Of a DNA stretch of 64,000 bases, positions 9,287-17,559 are shown piece after piece. Under the pieces are notes generated by a model that was not told the origin of the DNA, ran no database searches, and saw nothing but the letters and a program-made list of their open reading frames with translations. The stretch comes from Micromonospora rubida (GTDB taxonomy: Bacteria > Actinomycetota > Actinomycetes > Mycobacteriales > Micromonosporaceae), in assembly GCF_009908295.1 (NCBI RefSeq), contig NZ_JAAALO010000001.1, positions 496,001 through 560,000 on the forward strand. Direction: 5' to 3'. The position numbers and the translations under genes are program-made. The number at the start of each line of letters is the position of its first letter. Positions within the stretch are counted from its first letter, which is position 1.

Positions 9287-10275
9287 AGACCACCGATGAC
9301 CAGACCCGCGTTCCACCGGCCAGCCCCGGGCCGGGGGGTGACGCGACCGGCGTCCGGCCCGGGGCGGCCACCCGGGCCGACGTACGAAACACGCTCGGGC
9401 ACCTGCGCACCGAGGTCGACGGCCGCCGGTTCGCCCTGAAGCTGGCGCTGTGCGCCCTGCTCACCGGGATCGGCGCGGTGCTGGCCACCCGGCCGCACCT
9501 GGCGGCCCGGGTGCCGGGGGTGATCCTGCTCGGCTGCATGTTCGCGCACGCCGCGGAGTTGCAGCACCAGACGCTGCACGGGCTCGGCTTCCGGGGGCGG
9601 CGGGCCAACCGGTGGGCCGGGGTGCTGCTGGGCCTGCCGATGCTCATCTCCTTCTCGGCCTACCGGGCCACCCACCTGCGCCACCACCGCGACCTGGGCA
9701 CCCCGGCGAACCGGGAGTTCTTCGACTACGGCGACCAGTACGGCGCGGACCGGCCCCGATCGCGGACGCGGGTGGGGCGGGACTGGCTGGTCCGGTTCTC
9801 GATGCTGCACCACTACGGGATGTTCCTGGTCGACGCCGGGCGGGCGCTGCGCGGGGCCGACCACCCCGGGGAGACCGCCACCACCTCCCGCCGGATCCGA
9901 CACGAGCACCTGCTCGTCGTGGCCACGCTGGTCGCCCTGACCGCCGTGTCGGCGCTGGTCGGGTCGGCGCTGGTGGGATGGCTGTGGCTGGCCCCGCTGC
10001 TGCTGGTGGCCGGGCCGGTGCACGCCACCGTGGAGCTGCCCGAGCACTTCCGGTGCGAGACGCTGAACGAGGACCCGTTCGCCAACACCCGCACGATCCG
10101 GTCGAACCGGCTGATGACCTGGTTCACCAACGGCAACAACTTCCACGTCGAGCACCACCTGATGCCGAACCTGCCGATCGAGCGGCTGCCCGACCTGCAC
10201 CGGCAGGTGCGGCACCGGCTGCTGCACTTCCACCCGAGCTACGTCGACTTCTTCCGCACCCTGGTGCGCCGGTGA
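9283..10275 (+). CDS. Membrane fatty acid desaturase-type di-iron enzyme
   Basis: 330 residues with the three histidine boxes of membrane-bound desaturases and hydroxylases: HQTLH (residues ~95-99), HLRHH (~125) and HVEHH (~289). Hydrophobic segments lie around residues 48-85, 105-125 and 205-250. Such enzymes use oxygen and two irons to introduce a double or triple bond or a hydroxyl group into an acyl or amine chain. The GTG start overlaps the synthetase stop, and AGGAGG lies at 9265-9270. With the ligase and carrier protein of the same operon it could act on an acyl chain tethered to the carrier, as in the jamABC alkyne pathway. That role is inference. Confidence 0.85.
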   Translation: MKTTDDQTRVPPASPGPGGDATGVRPGAATRADVRNTLGHLRTEVDGRRFALKLALCALLTGIGAVLATRPHLAARVPGVILLGCMFAHAAELQHQTLHGLGFRGRRANRWAGVLLGLPMLISFSAYRATHLRHHRDLGTPANREFFDYGDQYGADRPRSRTRVGRDWLVRFSMLHHYGMFLVDAGRALRGADHPGETATTSRRIRHEHLLVVATLVALTAVSALVGSALVGWLWLAPLLLVAGPVHATVELPEHFRCETLNEDPFANTRTIRSNRLMTWFTNGNNFHVEHHLMPNLPIERLPDLHRQVRHRLLHFHPSYVDFFRTLVRR

Positions 10276-10916
10276 GCGCCCCGCCGTCACCGCCGGTGAC
10301 GTTCCAGCTGGCCGAGTCGCCCGCCGACCGGGCCGCCGTGCTGCGGCTGCGCGACGAGGTCTACGTCCGAGACCAGGGACGGCTGCTCGACGCCACCGAC
10401 ACCGAGGCCACCTTCGACCGCTTCGACCCGTACGCGCACTACATCCTGGCGGTCGCGGGCGACCGGGCGGTCGGCACGGTCAAGGTGATCCCCGACCAGG
10501 AGGCCGGGCTGCCCTGCGAGGACGTGGTGGACCTCGGCGCGCTGCGGCCCGGCCATCGGCTGGTGGAGTTCGGCCACCTGATGACCCTGCCGACCATCCG
10601 CAACCAGTCCATCGGGATGGGGCTGATGCGGGAGGCGCTGGTGCACAGCGTGTCCCGGTTCGCGGCCACCCACGTCATCGGGGACTTCTTCGTCGACGGC
10701 GAGTCCGGCCGGCTCCGGGACTTCTACCTGGAGCTGGGCTTCGTGCCGCTGGGCGAGCCGTACCCCGACGAGCGGTTCGCCGGGTCGCCCCTGAGCGCGG
10801 TGGCCTACCTCGACCTGCCCGCGGCGGTTCGCCTCTCGCGCACCGGGCCCGGCCGACAGAACCGCCTGCTCCAGTACTTCTTCGCCGACTACGACTCGTA
10901 CGCCGGCGCCCGCTAG
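10272..10916 (+). CDS. GNAT-fold N-acyltransferase
   Basis: 214 residues beginning at a GTG that overlaps the desaturase stop. The sequence has the GNAT/N-acyl amino acid synthase look: an early RLRDEVYVRDQG segment, a central strand AVGTVKVIPD, then HLMTLPTIRNQSIGMGLMREAL, where Q/R-x-x-G-x-G/A normally binds the pantetheine of the donor, and FYLELGFVPLGEPY near the end. Proteins with the VY...QG start often transfer acyl groups from acyl carrier protein (FeeM or autoinducer-synthase type) rather than acetyl-CoA. A role joining a carrier-bound acyl group to an amine fits the operon but is inferred. Confidence 0.75.
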   Translation: MSAPPSPPVTFQLAESPADRAAVLRLRDEVYVRDQGRLLDATDTEATFDRFDPYAHYILAVAGDRAVGTVKVIPDQEAGLPCEDVVDLGALRPGHRLVEFGHLMTLPTIRNQSIGMGLMREALVHSVSRFAATHVIGDFFVDGESGRLRDFYLELGFVPLGEPYPDERFAGSPLSAVAYLDLPAAVRLSRTGPGRQNRLLQYFFADYDSYAGAR

Positions 10917-10937
10917 CGCCGAAGGGAAGGACGAGGG

Positions 10938-12656
10938 TTGCGCACAGATCGTCAGCTGCTGGCCGAGGCGAAGACGGCCCACAACCATCCCACCTACTCC
11001 ACGATGTCCTTCGTGATGGGCTGCGGGGTGCAGGGGCCCGGCTCTGGCGCCCACGTCAGCGACGGCGCGGGCAACCAACTGCTGGCCCTGTTCGACCAGT
11101 ACGGCAACCAGTCCTTCGGCTACTCCCACCCGCGGATCGTCGAGGCCGTCGCCGACCAGCTCGCGACCGGCCGACTGAACAGCACCAAGATCCTCTTCGA
11201 GGAGGAGCAGATCCGGCTGACCAGCCGGCTGGCCGAGCTGACCGGCGGCCGGCTGCCGTACTCCTACCTGGCCAACGGGGGCGGGGAGAGCATCGACAAC
11301 GCGCTGAAGCTGGCCCGGGCGGCGACCGGGCGCTCCGGCTTCGTCACCGCGGTCGACTGTTTCCACGGCAAGACCCTCGCCGCGCTGAGCGCCTCCGGCC
11401 GGCCGGAGCACGCCGCGCTGTTCAGCCCGTTCCTGGAACGGTTCCGCCAGGTGCCCTTCAACGACGTAGCCGCCCTCGCCGACGCGGTGGACGGCGACAC
11501 GGCGGCCGTGCTGCTGGAGCCGGTGCAGGCCGAGGGCGGGGTGATCGTGCCCGACCCCGGCTACCTGACCGAGGTGCGCCGGATCTGCGACGAGGCCGGG
11601 GCGCTGCTGATCCTGGACGAGATGCAGACGGCGTTCGGCCGCTGCGGCACGTTCTTCGCCCACGAGCGCTTCGGCGTCACCCCCGACCTGGTCTGCATCG
11701 GCAAGGCCTTCGGCGGGGGCGTGCTGCCGATCTCGGCGGTGCTGGGCAGCGCGGATGTCTGGCGGACGCTGCGGGCCCTGCCGTCGACCTTCGGCTCCAG
11801 CCTGGGCGGGAACCCGCTGTGCTGCCGGGTGGGTTCGGTGGCCATCGACATCGCCACCGACGAGTCGTTCCTGCGCGGGGTCGACGCGCACGGGGAAACC
11901 ATCACCGACCGGCTCACCGCCCTGGTCGAGCGACACCCGGCGGTGCTGGCCGCGCACCGCGGCGTCGGCATGATGCACGGCCTGGAGTTCCACGACGAGT
12001 CGCTGGGCGGAATGGTGCTCAGCCTGCTGCTGCGGCACGGGGTCACCTCGACCTACTCGCTGTACCACAACCGGGTGCTGCGGGTGCAGCCGCCGATGGT
12101 CATCTCCGCCGCCGACCTGGCGCGCGGGCTGGACGTGCTGGAGATGGTGGTCGCCGAGGTCGACGCGCGGCGGCCGGCGGGCGCGGACCGGCCGACCGTG
12201 CCCTGTTCCCCGGTCATGCGCAGCGCGGTGCTGGCGGCGTCGCCCGGGCGGTTGCGGGCGCTGCTGCGCCGCCGGCCGCACCTGCTCGACCCCTTCGCGC
12301 TGGACGCCGACCGGGAGACCGGGCCGGGCCTGGAGGAGGAGTTCGCGGGCACCCTGGGCCACGACCGGGTGGTCTGGGGCGACCGGGTCGAGCCGACGGC
12401 GGAGGGCGTCGACCTGCGGGCGGTGCCGGACTGGCTGTGGCGCCGGCTGGACCGCTCGGTGCGGGTGCGTCCGGTCGAGGGCGACGAGGACCGGTGCGCC
12501 GTGGAGGTACGCGTGGATTGGGACACCGGCTCCGGGGCGTACGAGCCGCTGCTGGCCGGGCAGCTCGGCCCCTTCGTCACCGACCGGCTGCACACCCTGC
12601 TCACCCAGCTCGGCCGGCGTACCGGCGCGGCCGAGACGACGACGGCGAGGACGTGA
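10938..12656 (+). CDS. Class III aminotransferase with extra C-terminal domain
   Basis: 572 residues from a TTG with GGAAGG seven bases upstream. Residues ~1-420 form a fold-type I, class III PLP aminotransferase (ornithine or diaminobutyrate type): NGGGESIDNALKLAR binds the cofactor phosphate, LLILDEMQTAFGR carries the PLP aspartate, and the Schiff-base lysine is K256 in CIGKAFGGG. Family members are usually 400-460 residues. The last ~140 residues are extra, rich in arginine and aspartate, ending in a long helix (LLAGQLGPFVTDRLHTLL), and reminiscent of a SRPBCC/START-like ligand-binding domain. The enzyme probably converts an aldehyde or ketone to an amine, or the reverse. The fused domain might present a carrier-bound or hydrophobic substrate. 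Confidence 0.85.
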   Translation: MRTDRQLLAEAKTAHNHPTYSTMSFVMGCGVQGPGSGAHVSDGAGNQLLALFDQYGNQSFGYSHPRIVEAVADQLATGRLNSTKILFEEEQIRLTSRLAELTGGRLPYSYLANGGGESIDNALKLARAATGRSGFVTAVDCFHGKTLAALSASGRPEHAALFSPFLERFRQVPFNDVAALADAVDGDTAAVLLEPVQAEGGVIVPDPGYLTEVRRICDEAGALLILDEMQTAFGRCGTFFAHERFGVTPDLVCIGKAFGGGVLPISAVLGSADVWRTLRALPSTFGSSLGGNPLCCRVGSVAIDIATDESFLRGVDAHGETITDRLTALVERHPAVLAAHRGVGMMHGLEFHDESLGGMVLSLLLRHGVTSTYSLYHNRVLRVQPPMVISAADLARGLDVLEMVVAEVDARRPAGADRPTVPCSPVMRSAVLAASPGRLRALLRRRPHLLDPFALDADRETGPGLEEEFAGTLGHDRVVWGDRVEPTAEGVDLRAVPDWLWRRLDRSVRVRPVEGDEDRCAVEVRVDWDTGSGAYEPLLAGQLGPFVTDRLHTLLTQLGRRTGAAETTTART

Positions 12657-12658
12657 CC

Positions 12659-14113
12659 ATGAACCTGGCAGAACTGACGGCCCGGTACCGCCACCGCGAG
12701 ACCGCGCGGATCGTGGAGATCGACACCGGTGGGGGGCGGCGGGAGCTGACCCACGCGGAGCTGGGCGTGGCCGTCGAGGACCGGGCGCGCTGGCTGCGCG
12801 ACGCCGGGGTGGGCGCCGGCCGGCGGATCGGCATCCGGGCGTCGAACAGCATCGACTGGGTGACCTGGGACCTCGCCGCCCTAGCGGTGGGGGCGGTGGT
12901 GCAGGCGTTCCCGGACGAGACCGAGATCGACGACCGGGCGGCGTTCGCGGCCCGGCACGGGCTGGCGGTGCTCGTCGACGGCGACGCCGTGCACCGCGCC
13001 GAGCCCGCGCCACCGGCCGAGGAGGTTCCCGGCGACCTGCACAGCCTGGTCTATTCCTCGGGCACCTCCGGCGCGCTCAAGGGGCTGCGGATCAGCCGGG
13101 CGGGCACCGAGTACGTGATCAACCGCTTCGTCGACAGCTTCGCGGTCACCCCGGCGGACCGACACCTGATCTTCCTGCCGCTGGCCAACTACCAGCAGCG
13201 GCTGTCGGTCTACTGCTGCCTGTGGGTGGGCGCGGACCTGGTGCTCTCGCCGTACCAGCGGGTCTTCGCCGCGATCCGGCAGGAGCGGCCGACCTTCGTC
13301 ATCGCGCCTCCGGTGTTCTACGACACCGTCCTGCAACTGCACGCCCGCACGGCGGCCGGGACGCCGCTCGGGGAGTTCCTCGGCGGCCGGATTCGCTTCA
13401 TGATCACCGGAATGGCGCCGATCTCCCGGGCCACCCTGGACGGCTTCCGGGCCGCCGGGGTCCGGCTGCTGGAGGCGTACGGGATGACCGAGAGCGGGAT
13501 GATCGCCTGGAACACCGAGGACGCCCAACGGGTCGGCACGGTGGGCCGGCTCATCGACCCGGACGCGGTCACCTTCCTGCCCGACGGCGAGTTGCTGATC
13601 CACCGGCCGGCGCCGCTGAGCCTCGGCTACTTCGACGTGGAGCCGGCGGTCGCGGCGCAGACGTTCCGCCCCGACGGCGCGATCGTCACCGGCGACTACG
13701 GCCGGCTCGACCCGGACGGCTTCCTGACCCTGGTGGGGCGCAAGAAGGACGTCATCACCCTGGGCAACGGCCGCAAGGTGCACCCGGCGGAGATCGAGGG
13801 GCTGTTCGCGGGCGTGCCGGGGATCGCCGACCTGATCGTGGTGTCCACCCCCGCGCAGCGGCTGGGCGCGATCGTCACCCCGGTCGTCGACGGCGACGGG
13901 GAGCGGGCCGCGATCCGCGACGGCGTCGCCCGGGTCAACGAGCGCCTCGACGGGCACCAGCGGATCAGCGGCGTGGCGTTCAGCGCCGAGCCGCTGCGCA
14001 GCGACCGCCGGTTCCTGACCGCCAACATGAAGCTGAGCCGGACCGCGGCGGCCGACTGGTTCGCCGGGCAGGCCGACGCCGGCCCGCTCACCGCTGGGGC
14101 CCGCTCCGCATGA
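12659..14113 (+). CDS. Acyl-activating (AMP-forming) ligase
   Basis: 484 residues; the ATG at 12659 is preferred over an in-frame GTG at 12653 because GAGGA at 12647-12651 is better spaced. Motifs of the ANL superfamily: P-loop VYSSGTSGALKG (~residue 125), ITGMAPISRATLD, EAYGMTESG (A5), TGDYGRLDPDGFLTLVGRKKDVI (A7/A8) and a C-terminal lysine in TANMKLSR. It is shorter than acyl-CoA synthetases (~550) and resembles long-chain acyl or aryl ligases that load a carrier protein. The carrier at 15051 in the same operon is the natural partner. Substrate unknown; a fatty or short aliphatic acid is suggested by the neighbouring desaturase. Confidence 0.88.
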   Translation: MNLAELTARYRHRETARIVEIDTGGGRRELTHAELGVAVEDRARWLRDAGVGAGRRIGIRASNSIDWVTWDLAALAVGAVVQAFPDETEIDDRAAFAARHGLAVLVDGDAVHRAEPAPPAEEVPGDLHSLVYSSGTSGALKGLRISRAGTEYVINRFVDSFAVTPADRHLIFLPLANYQQRLSVYCCLWVGADLVLSPYQRVFAAIRQERPTFVIAPPVFYDTVLQLHARTAAGTPLGEFLGGRIRFMITGMAPISRATLDGFRAAGVRLLEAYGMTESGMIAWNTEDAQRVGTVGRLIDPDAVTFLPDGELLIHRPAPLSLGYFDVEPAVAAQTFRPDGAIVTGDYGRLDPDGFLTLVGRKKDVITLGNGRKVHPAEIEGLFAGVPGIADLIVVSTPAQRLGAIVTPVVDGDGERAAIRDGVARVNERLDGHQRISGVAFSAEPLRSDRRFLTANMKLSRTAAADWFAGQADAGPLTAGARSA

Positions 14114-15054
14114 TCGTCGACTCACACGTGGTGCTCGCCAGCGACCGGGTCATCCCCCGGGAGTACCTGGAGGAGCAGGCCACCAACATGCACCACCGGC
14201 TGAGGGCGCACGGCCGGGACGTCGGCCTCGGCCCGGTCACCGACCGGCTGCTGGCCCTGCACTCCGACCACGACGGCGACCGGCTGGTCGCCGAGATGGA
14301 CTCCGCCGGTGTGTCGCTGGCCTTCCTGGTGGCGGCGGACTTCTCGCACGTCTCCCCCCGGGCCCTGCCCCCGGCCGAGCTGGCCCGCCTGCACGCCGCG
14401 GTGTGCCGCCGCCACCCGGGGCGGTTCCGGGTCTTCTGGGGCGTCGACCCGCGCGCCGGGCCGGACGGCCCCGCCCTGTTCGAGCGGCACGTCACCGACC
14501 ACGGGTTCGCCGGGATGAAGCTGTACCCGCCGGCCGGGTACTCCCCGAGCGACCGCCGGCTGTACCCGTACTACGAGATCTGCGCGGCCCGCGGCCTGCC
14601 GGTGCTGACCCACACCGGCCCGGGTTGGGCCCCGCTGGACTTCACCCTCGGGCCGCCGCTGCTGGTGGACCAGGCCGCGCGGGACTTCCCGGGGGTCGAC
14701 TTCGTCCTCGGCCACGGCGGCGTCACGCACGTCGAGGAGGCGTCGTACCTGTGCGCCCACCGGCCGAACGTGTACCTGGACGTCAGCCAGTTCCCGGCCA
14801 TGCTCGCCGCGGAGGGCTGGGCGGAGCACCTGAACCGGCTGTTCCGCAGCGGAATCAGCCACAAGATCCTGTTCGGCACCTGCTGGCCGTCGTTCCGGAT
14901 GTCCACCTCGCTGCCGGCGGTGCTGTCGGCCTTCACCCCGGACGCGGTCTTCGCCGGCGTCCGCCCCTCAGTACAGAAAATGATCATGGCGACTACCGCC
15001 CTTCGTCTGGTCGGCGACAGCGTCGCCGCCGTCACCCCGGGAGGCCACCAGTGA
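14110..15054 (+). CDS. Amidohydrolase-2 family protein, probably inactive
   Basis: 314 residues, start overlapping the ligase stop (ATGA). The TIM-barrel amidohydrolase-2 fold (ACMSD and resorcylate decarboxylase relatives) is clear from GMKLYPPAGYSP, GLPVLTHTG, VDFVLGHGGVTHVEE and ISHKILFGT. The metal site is incomplete. The N-terminal D-x-H-x-H reads DSHVV, with valine 8 for the second histidine, and the catalytic aspartate of FGTDWP is cysteine 258 (FGTCWP). The neighbour at 15299 is its paralogue with both residues intact, so this copy is probably a pseudoenzyme, perhaps a subunit or scaffold for the active one. Dimers are the rule in this family. Position between ligase and carrier suggests carrier-linked chemistry. 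Confidence 0.85.
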   Translation: MIVDSHVVLASDRVIPREYLEEQATNMHHRLRAHGRDVGLGPVTDRLLALHSDHDGDRLVAEMDSAGVSLAFLVAADFSHVSPRALPPAELARLHAAVCRRHPGRFRVFWGVDPRAGPDGPALFERHVTDHGFAGMKLYPPAGYSPSDRRLYPYYEICAARGLPVLTHTGPGWAPLDFTLGPPLLVDQAARDFPGVDFVLGHGGVTHVEEASYLCAHRPNVYLDVSQFPAMLAAEGWAEHLNRLFRSGISHKILFGTCWPSFRMSTSLPAVLSAFTPDAVFAGVRPSVQKMIMATTALRLVGDSVAAVTPGGHQ

Positions 15055-15302
15055 CCGTCGACACCGAGGCGCTGCACGCGGAACTGATCGAGTGGGTCCG
15101 TTCCTGGAACGAGGACGAGTCGACGGCCGAGGTCGACCTGGACACGCCGTTGCTGGCCAACGGGCTGCTCGACTCGATGGGAATGGTCGCGTTCGTGTCC
15201 CACCTGGAGGAACGCACCGGCAAGCCGTTCGACTTCAGCACCTACATGCCGGGGCCGACCGCGTCGATCCGCACCCTGCTGGACCACTGCCTCGGTCGAT
15301 GA
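15051..15302 (+). CDS. Acyl carrier protein
   Basis: 83-residue free-standing carrier. The phosphopantetheine serine is in NGLLDSMGM, preceded by the typical acidic helix start DLDTPLLAN and followed by a second helix (FVSHLEERTGKPF). GTG start overlapping the previous stop (GTGA), and its own stop overlaps the next start (ATGA). Sandwiched between the two amidohydrolase paralogues and two genes after an acyl-activating ligase, it is the likely acceptor of the ligase product and the platform for the desaturase, acyltransferase or amidohydrolase step. Too short for the gene finder default in many pipelines, but the motif is clear. Confidence 0.88.
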   Translation: MTVDTEALHAELIEWVRSWNEDESTAEVDLDTPLLANGLLDSMGMVAFVSHLEERTGKPFDFSTYMPGPTASIRTLLDHCLGR

Positions 15303-16255
15303 TCCTCGACGGCCACTGCCACGTCGCGTCCACCGACTTCGTCCCCCGGGCGTTCATCGAGGACGTCGTCGACAGCATGCGGCGGCGGTTGGCCGCCGTC
15401 GGCCGGGCGCCGGCCCGGGAGGCGCTGGTCGACTCGTACCTCGCCCAGCACCAGGACCACGACGCCGACCGGCTGGTGGCCGAGATGGACGCCGCCGGGG
15501 TGGCCCGGGCCGTGCTGCTGGTGCCCGACTTCGGGATGGTCATGGCGGGCCGGCTGGACCTGGCCGCGATGGCCCGCCGGCACCACGAGATCCGGCAGCG
15601 CCATCCGGGCCGGTTCTGGGTCTACCTGGGCGCGGACCCGCGCCGGGGCGAGCGGGGCGCCCGGGAGTTCGCCGACCTGGCGGACCGGTACGCCGTCGAC
15701 GGGCTCAAGCTGTACCCGCCGTGCGGGTACTCCCCCTCCGACCCGGCCCTCTACCCCTACTACGAGGAGTGCCGGGCCCGACGGATGCCGGTGTTCGTGC
15801 ACATCGGACCGACCGCCCACAGCCTGAGCTTCCCGTTTGCCCACCCGCTGCTGATCGACCGGGCGGCCCGGGACTTCCCGGACCTGGTCTTCGTGCTCGG
15901 CCACGGCGGGGTCAGCCACGTGGACGTCACCGCGTACCTGGCGCTGCACCGGCGCAACGTCTACCTGGACACGGGCGGCTTCGCGGGGACGCCGGACGGC
16001 GACTGGCCGGCGCGGCTGAACCGGCTGTTCCGGCTGGGCCTCAACCACAAGATCATATTCGGCACCGACTGGCCCCTCAACCAGCTCTCCGGCGGGATGC
16101 GGCGGCTGCTCGACCGGGTGGTCCACGGGCCGGAGGTGTTCGCCGGGGTGCCCCACGGGGACCGGGCCCTGCTGCTCGGGGAGAACCTGCTGCGCGTCTT
16201 GCCCCCGGCGCCGAACCGCTCCGGCCGGGAGGCCGGGGCCGGGGCGGCGTCGTGA
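15299..16255 (+). CDS. Amidohydrolase-2 family hydrolase/decarboxylase
   Basis: 318 residues. Complete metal site of the amidohydrolase-2 family: D-G-H-C-H at residues 4-8, a strand-5 histidine (MPVFVHIGP), a strand-6 histidine (VFVLGHGGVSH) and the catalytic aspartate 257 in FGTDWP. Members are zinc or manganese C-C lyases (ACMSD, gamma-resorcylate decarboxylase) or hydrolases. It is closely similar in layout to the gene at 14110, including GLKLYPPCGYSPSD and the DRLVAEMDAAG segment, so the two arose by duplication. Last gene of the synthetase operon, whose seven downstream genes are joined mostly by overlaps. The substrate may be a carboxylated or amide intermediate on the carrier; not determinable here. 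Confidence 0.88.
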   Translation: MILDGHCHVASTDFVPRAFIEDVVDSMRRRLAAVGRAPAREALVDSYLAQHQDHDADRLVAEMDAAGVARAVLLVPDFGMVMAGRLDLAAMARRHHEIRQRHPGRFWVYLGADPRRGERGAREFADLADRYAVDGLKLYPPCGYSPSDPALYPYYEECRARRMPVFVHIGPTAHSLSFPFAHPLLIDRAARDFPDLVFVLGHGGVSHVDVTAYLALHRRNVYLDTGGFAGTPDGDWPARLNRLFRLGLNHKIIFGTDWPLNQLSGGMRRLLDRVVHGPEVFAGVPHGDRALLLGENLLRVLPPAPNRSGREAGAGAAS

Positions 16256-16338
16256 CCCCCGATCCGGCGAGCCGGCACACCCGGGGCGGCCACCGCCCGG
16301 CGGGCCCGGCAGGCCCGGCGGGACGGCGGACGGCCGGC

Positions 16339-17223
16339 TCAGCCCCGGGCCGCGCCGGTGGGTGCGCCGCAGCGCACCTCGTCGAGGAACCCGTCGAGGA
16401 ACGCCTCCAGGTCGTCGAAGGAGTCCGCGCAGAACAGCACCGGCTGGTAGTCCTCCACCCGGTAGGTCAGCGCGCTCATCTCGGCGGCGTCGAGCGGGCG
16501 GATGTCGGCGGCCTCCCGGAACTGCTCCAGCTCCCCCACCGACGACAGCAGGCTGGCCCCGCAGGCCCGGATCTCCCCGTCCTCGCGGACCAGGCCGTAC
16601 TCGAGGGCGAACCAGAAGACCCGGGAGAGCGCGGCCAGCGACTCGCGGTTCTCCGCCCGCCGAGCCGCCTCGCCGACGCGCAGGTAGATGCCCGCGAGAC
16701 GGTCGTTGGCCAGCGCGCTGCCGTGCCCCACCACCTCGTGGATCATGTCGGGCTCGGGGGAGAACCGGGGCATCGAGCAGTGCCGGATGTACTGGGTGGC
16801 CTGGAACAGCCCGTCGGCGAGCGAGCCGTAGAAGTCCCGCATCTCCACGATGCCGGCCGCCGGGCGGAACCGGAACCCGGTCAGCTCGGTCAGCCGCGCC
16901 GAGGCCTCGCCGAGCTGGGGCAGCCGGTCCGTCGGCAGGTCCAGCCGGCGGACGCCGTCGAGGAACTCCCGGCAGGCGTAACGCTGGTGCTTCTCCCGCA
17001 GCTCGGCGCCGACCAGCCGCCACAGCTCGTGCTCCTCGTCGGTGTACCGCACGTCCGGGACCGGCTGACCGGGCACGTGGTCCAGGGCGAGCTTCGCGAT
17101 CCGTGCGCGGTGCCGCTGGTACGCCTCGTCGTGGCGCCCAGGATGCTCCTCCGCGAACAGCACCGACACGTGCCCGTTCTCGGTCCGGATGACCGGCGAG
17201 TACAACGTCGCTTCCTTGAACAT
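16339..17223 (-). CDS. Pterin-dependent aromatic amino acid hydroxylase
   Basis: 294 residues, the usual size for bacterial phenylalanine hydroxylases. The ATG at 17223 follows GGAAG. The iron-binding facial triad is present: His162 and His167 in DMIHEVVGHG and Glu208 in FWFALEYGLVRE. Other family segments are GFRFRPAAGIVEMRDFYGSLADGLFQATQYIRH and PEPDMIHE. The reaction is tetrahydropterin- and oxygen-dependent hydroxylation of phenylalanine. Para-hydroxylation (tyrosine) is usual, but cluster-borne members such as PacX make meta-tyrosine. Inside a peptide synthetase locus next to a P450 and an O-methyltransferase, it most likely supplies a hydroxylated phenylalanine building block. Encoded opposite to the P450 with a shared upstream region. 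Confidence 0.92.
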   Translation of the reverse strand: MFKEATLYSPVIRTENGHVSVLFAEEHPGRHDEAYQRHRARIAKLALDHVPGQPVPDVRYTDEEHELWRLVGAELREKHQRYACREFLDGVRRLDLPTDRLPQLGEASARLTELTGFRFRPAAGIVEMRDFYGSLADGLFQATQYIRHCSMPRFSPEPDMIHEVVGHGSALANDRLAGIYLRVGEAARRAENRESLAALSRVFWFALEYGLVREDGEIRACGASLLSSVGELEQFREAADIRPLDAAEMSALTYRVEDYQPVLFCADSFDDLEAFLDGFLDEVRCGAPTGAARG

Positions 17224-17559
17224 CGTCGCTTCCTTCTCACGCCCCCCGGGCGTGCGTCGAAGAACCACGGCACGTCGGCGCGGCCCGGGGCGTGCCGGCG
17301 TCGGCGCGATGTGCGCCCCCCGCGACGGACGAATGCTTTTCCGCTGCCGCACACGAACCCTTCCCGGCACCGCGCGGATGGTCATATGAGCCGAGCATAA
17401 CCAGTCGAGCCCAATCGACGCAGTGAGAGAAAATAAGTGGGTGAATCCGCTCCGGAACAATTTTCCGACGCGAGCGGCAGCACAATGCTACCCATATTTC
17501 CCGCCACCGTTCCGGCGCCGGGCACCACCGCCGCGACCGCCACCGAATTGGGAGAGCCC
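17224..17559. promoter_or_regulatory. Divergent promoter region, hydroxylase / P450
   Basis: 336 bases between divergent starts. GC falls around 17380-17470. An inverted repeat with 5-bp arms (CGGAA / TTCCG) occupies 17453-17467. An in-frame GTG at 17437 could extend the P450 by 41 residues, but that stretch lacks P450 character, so I treat it as leader. Confidence 0.4.
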
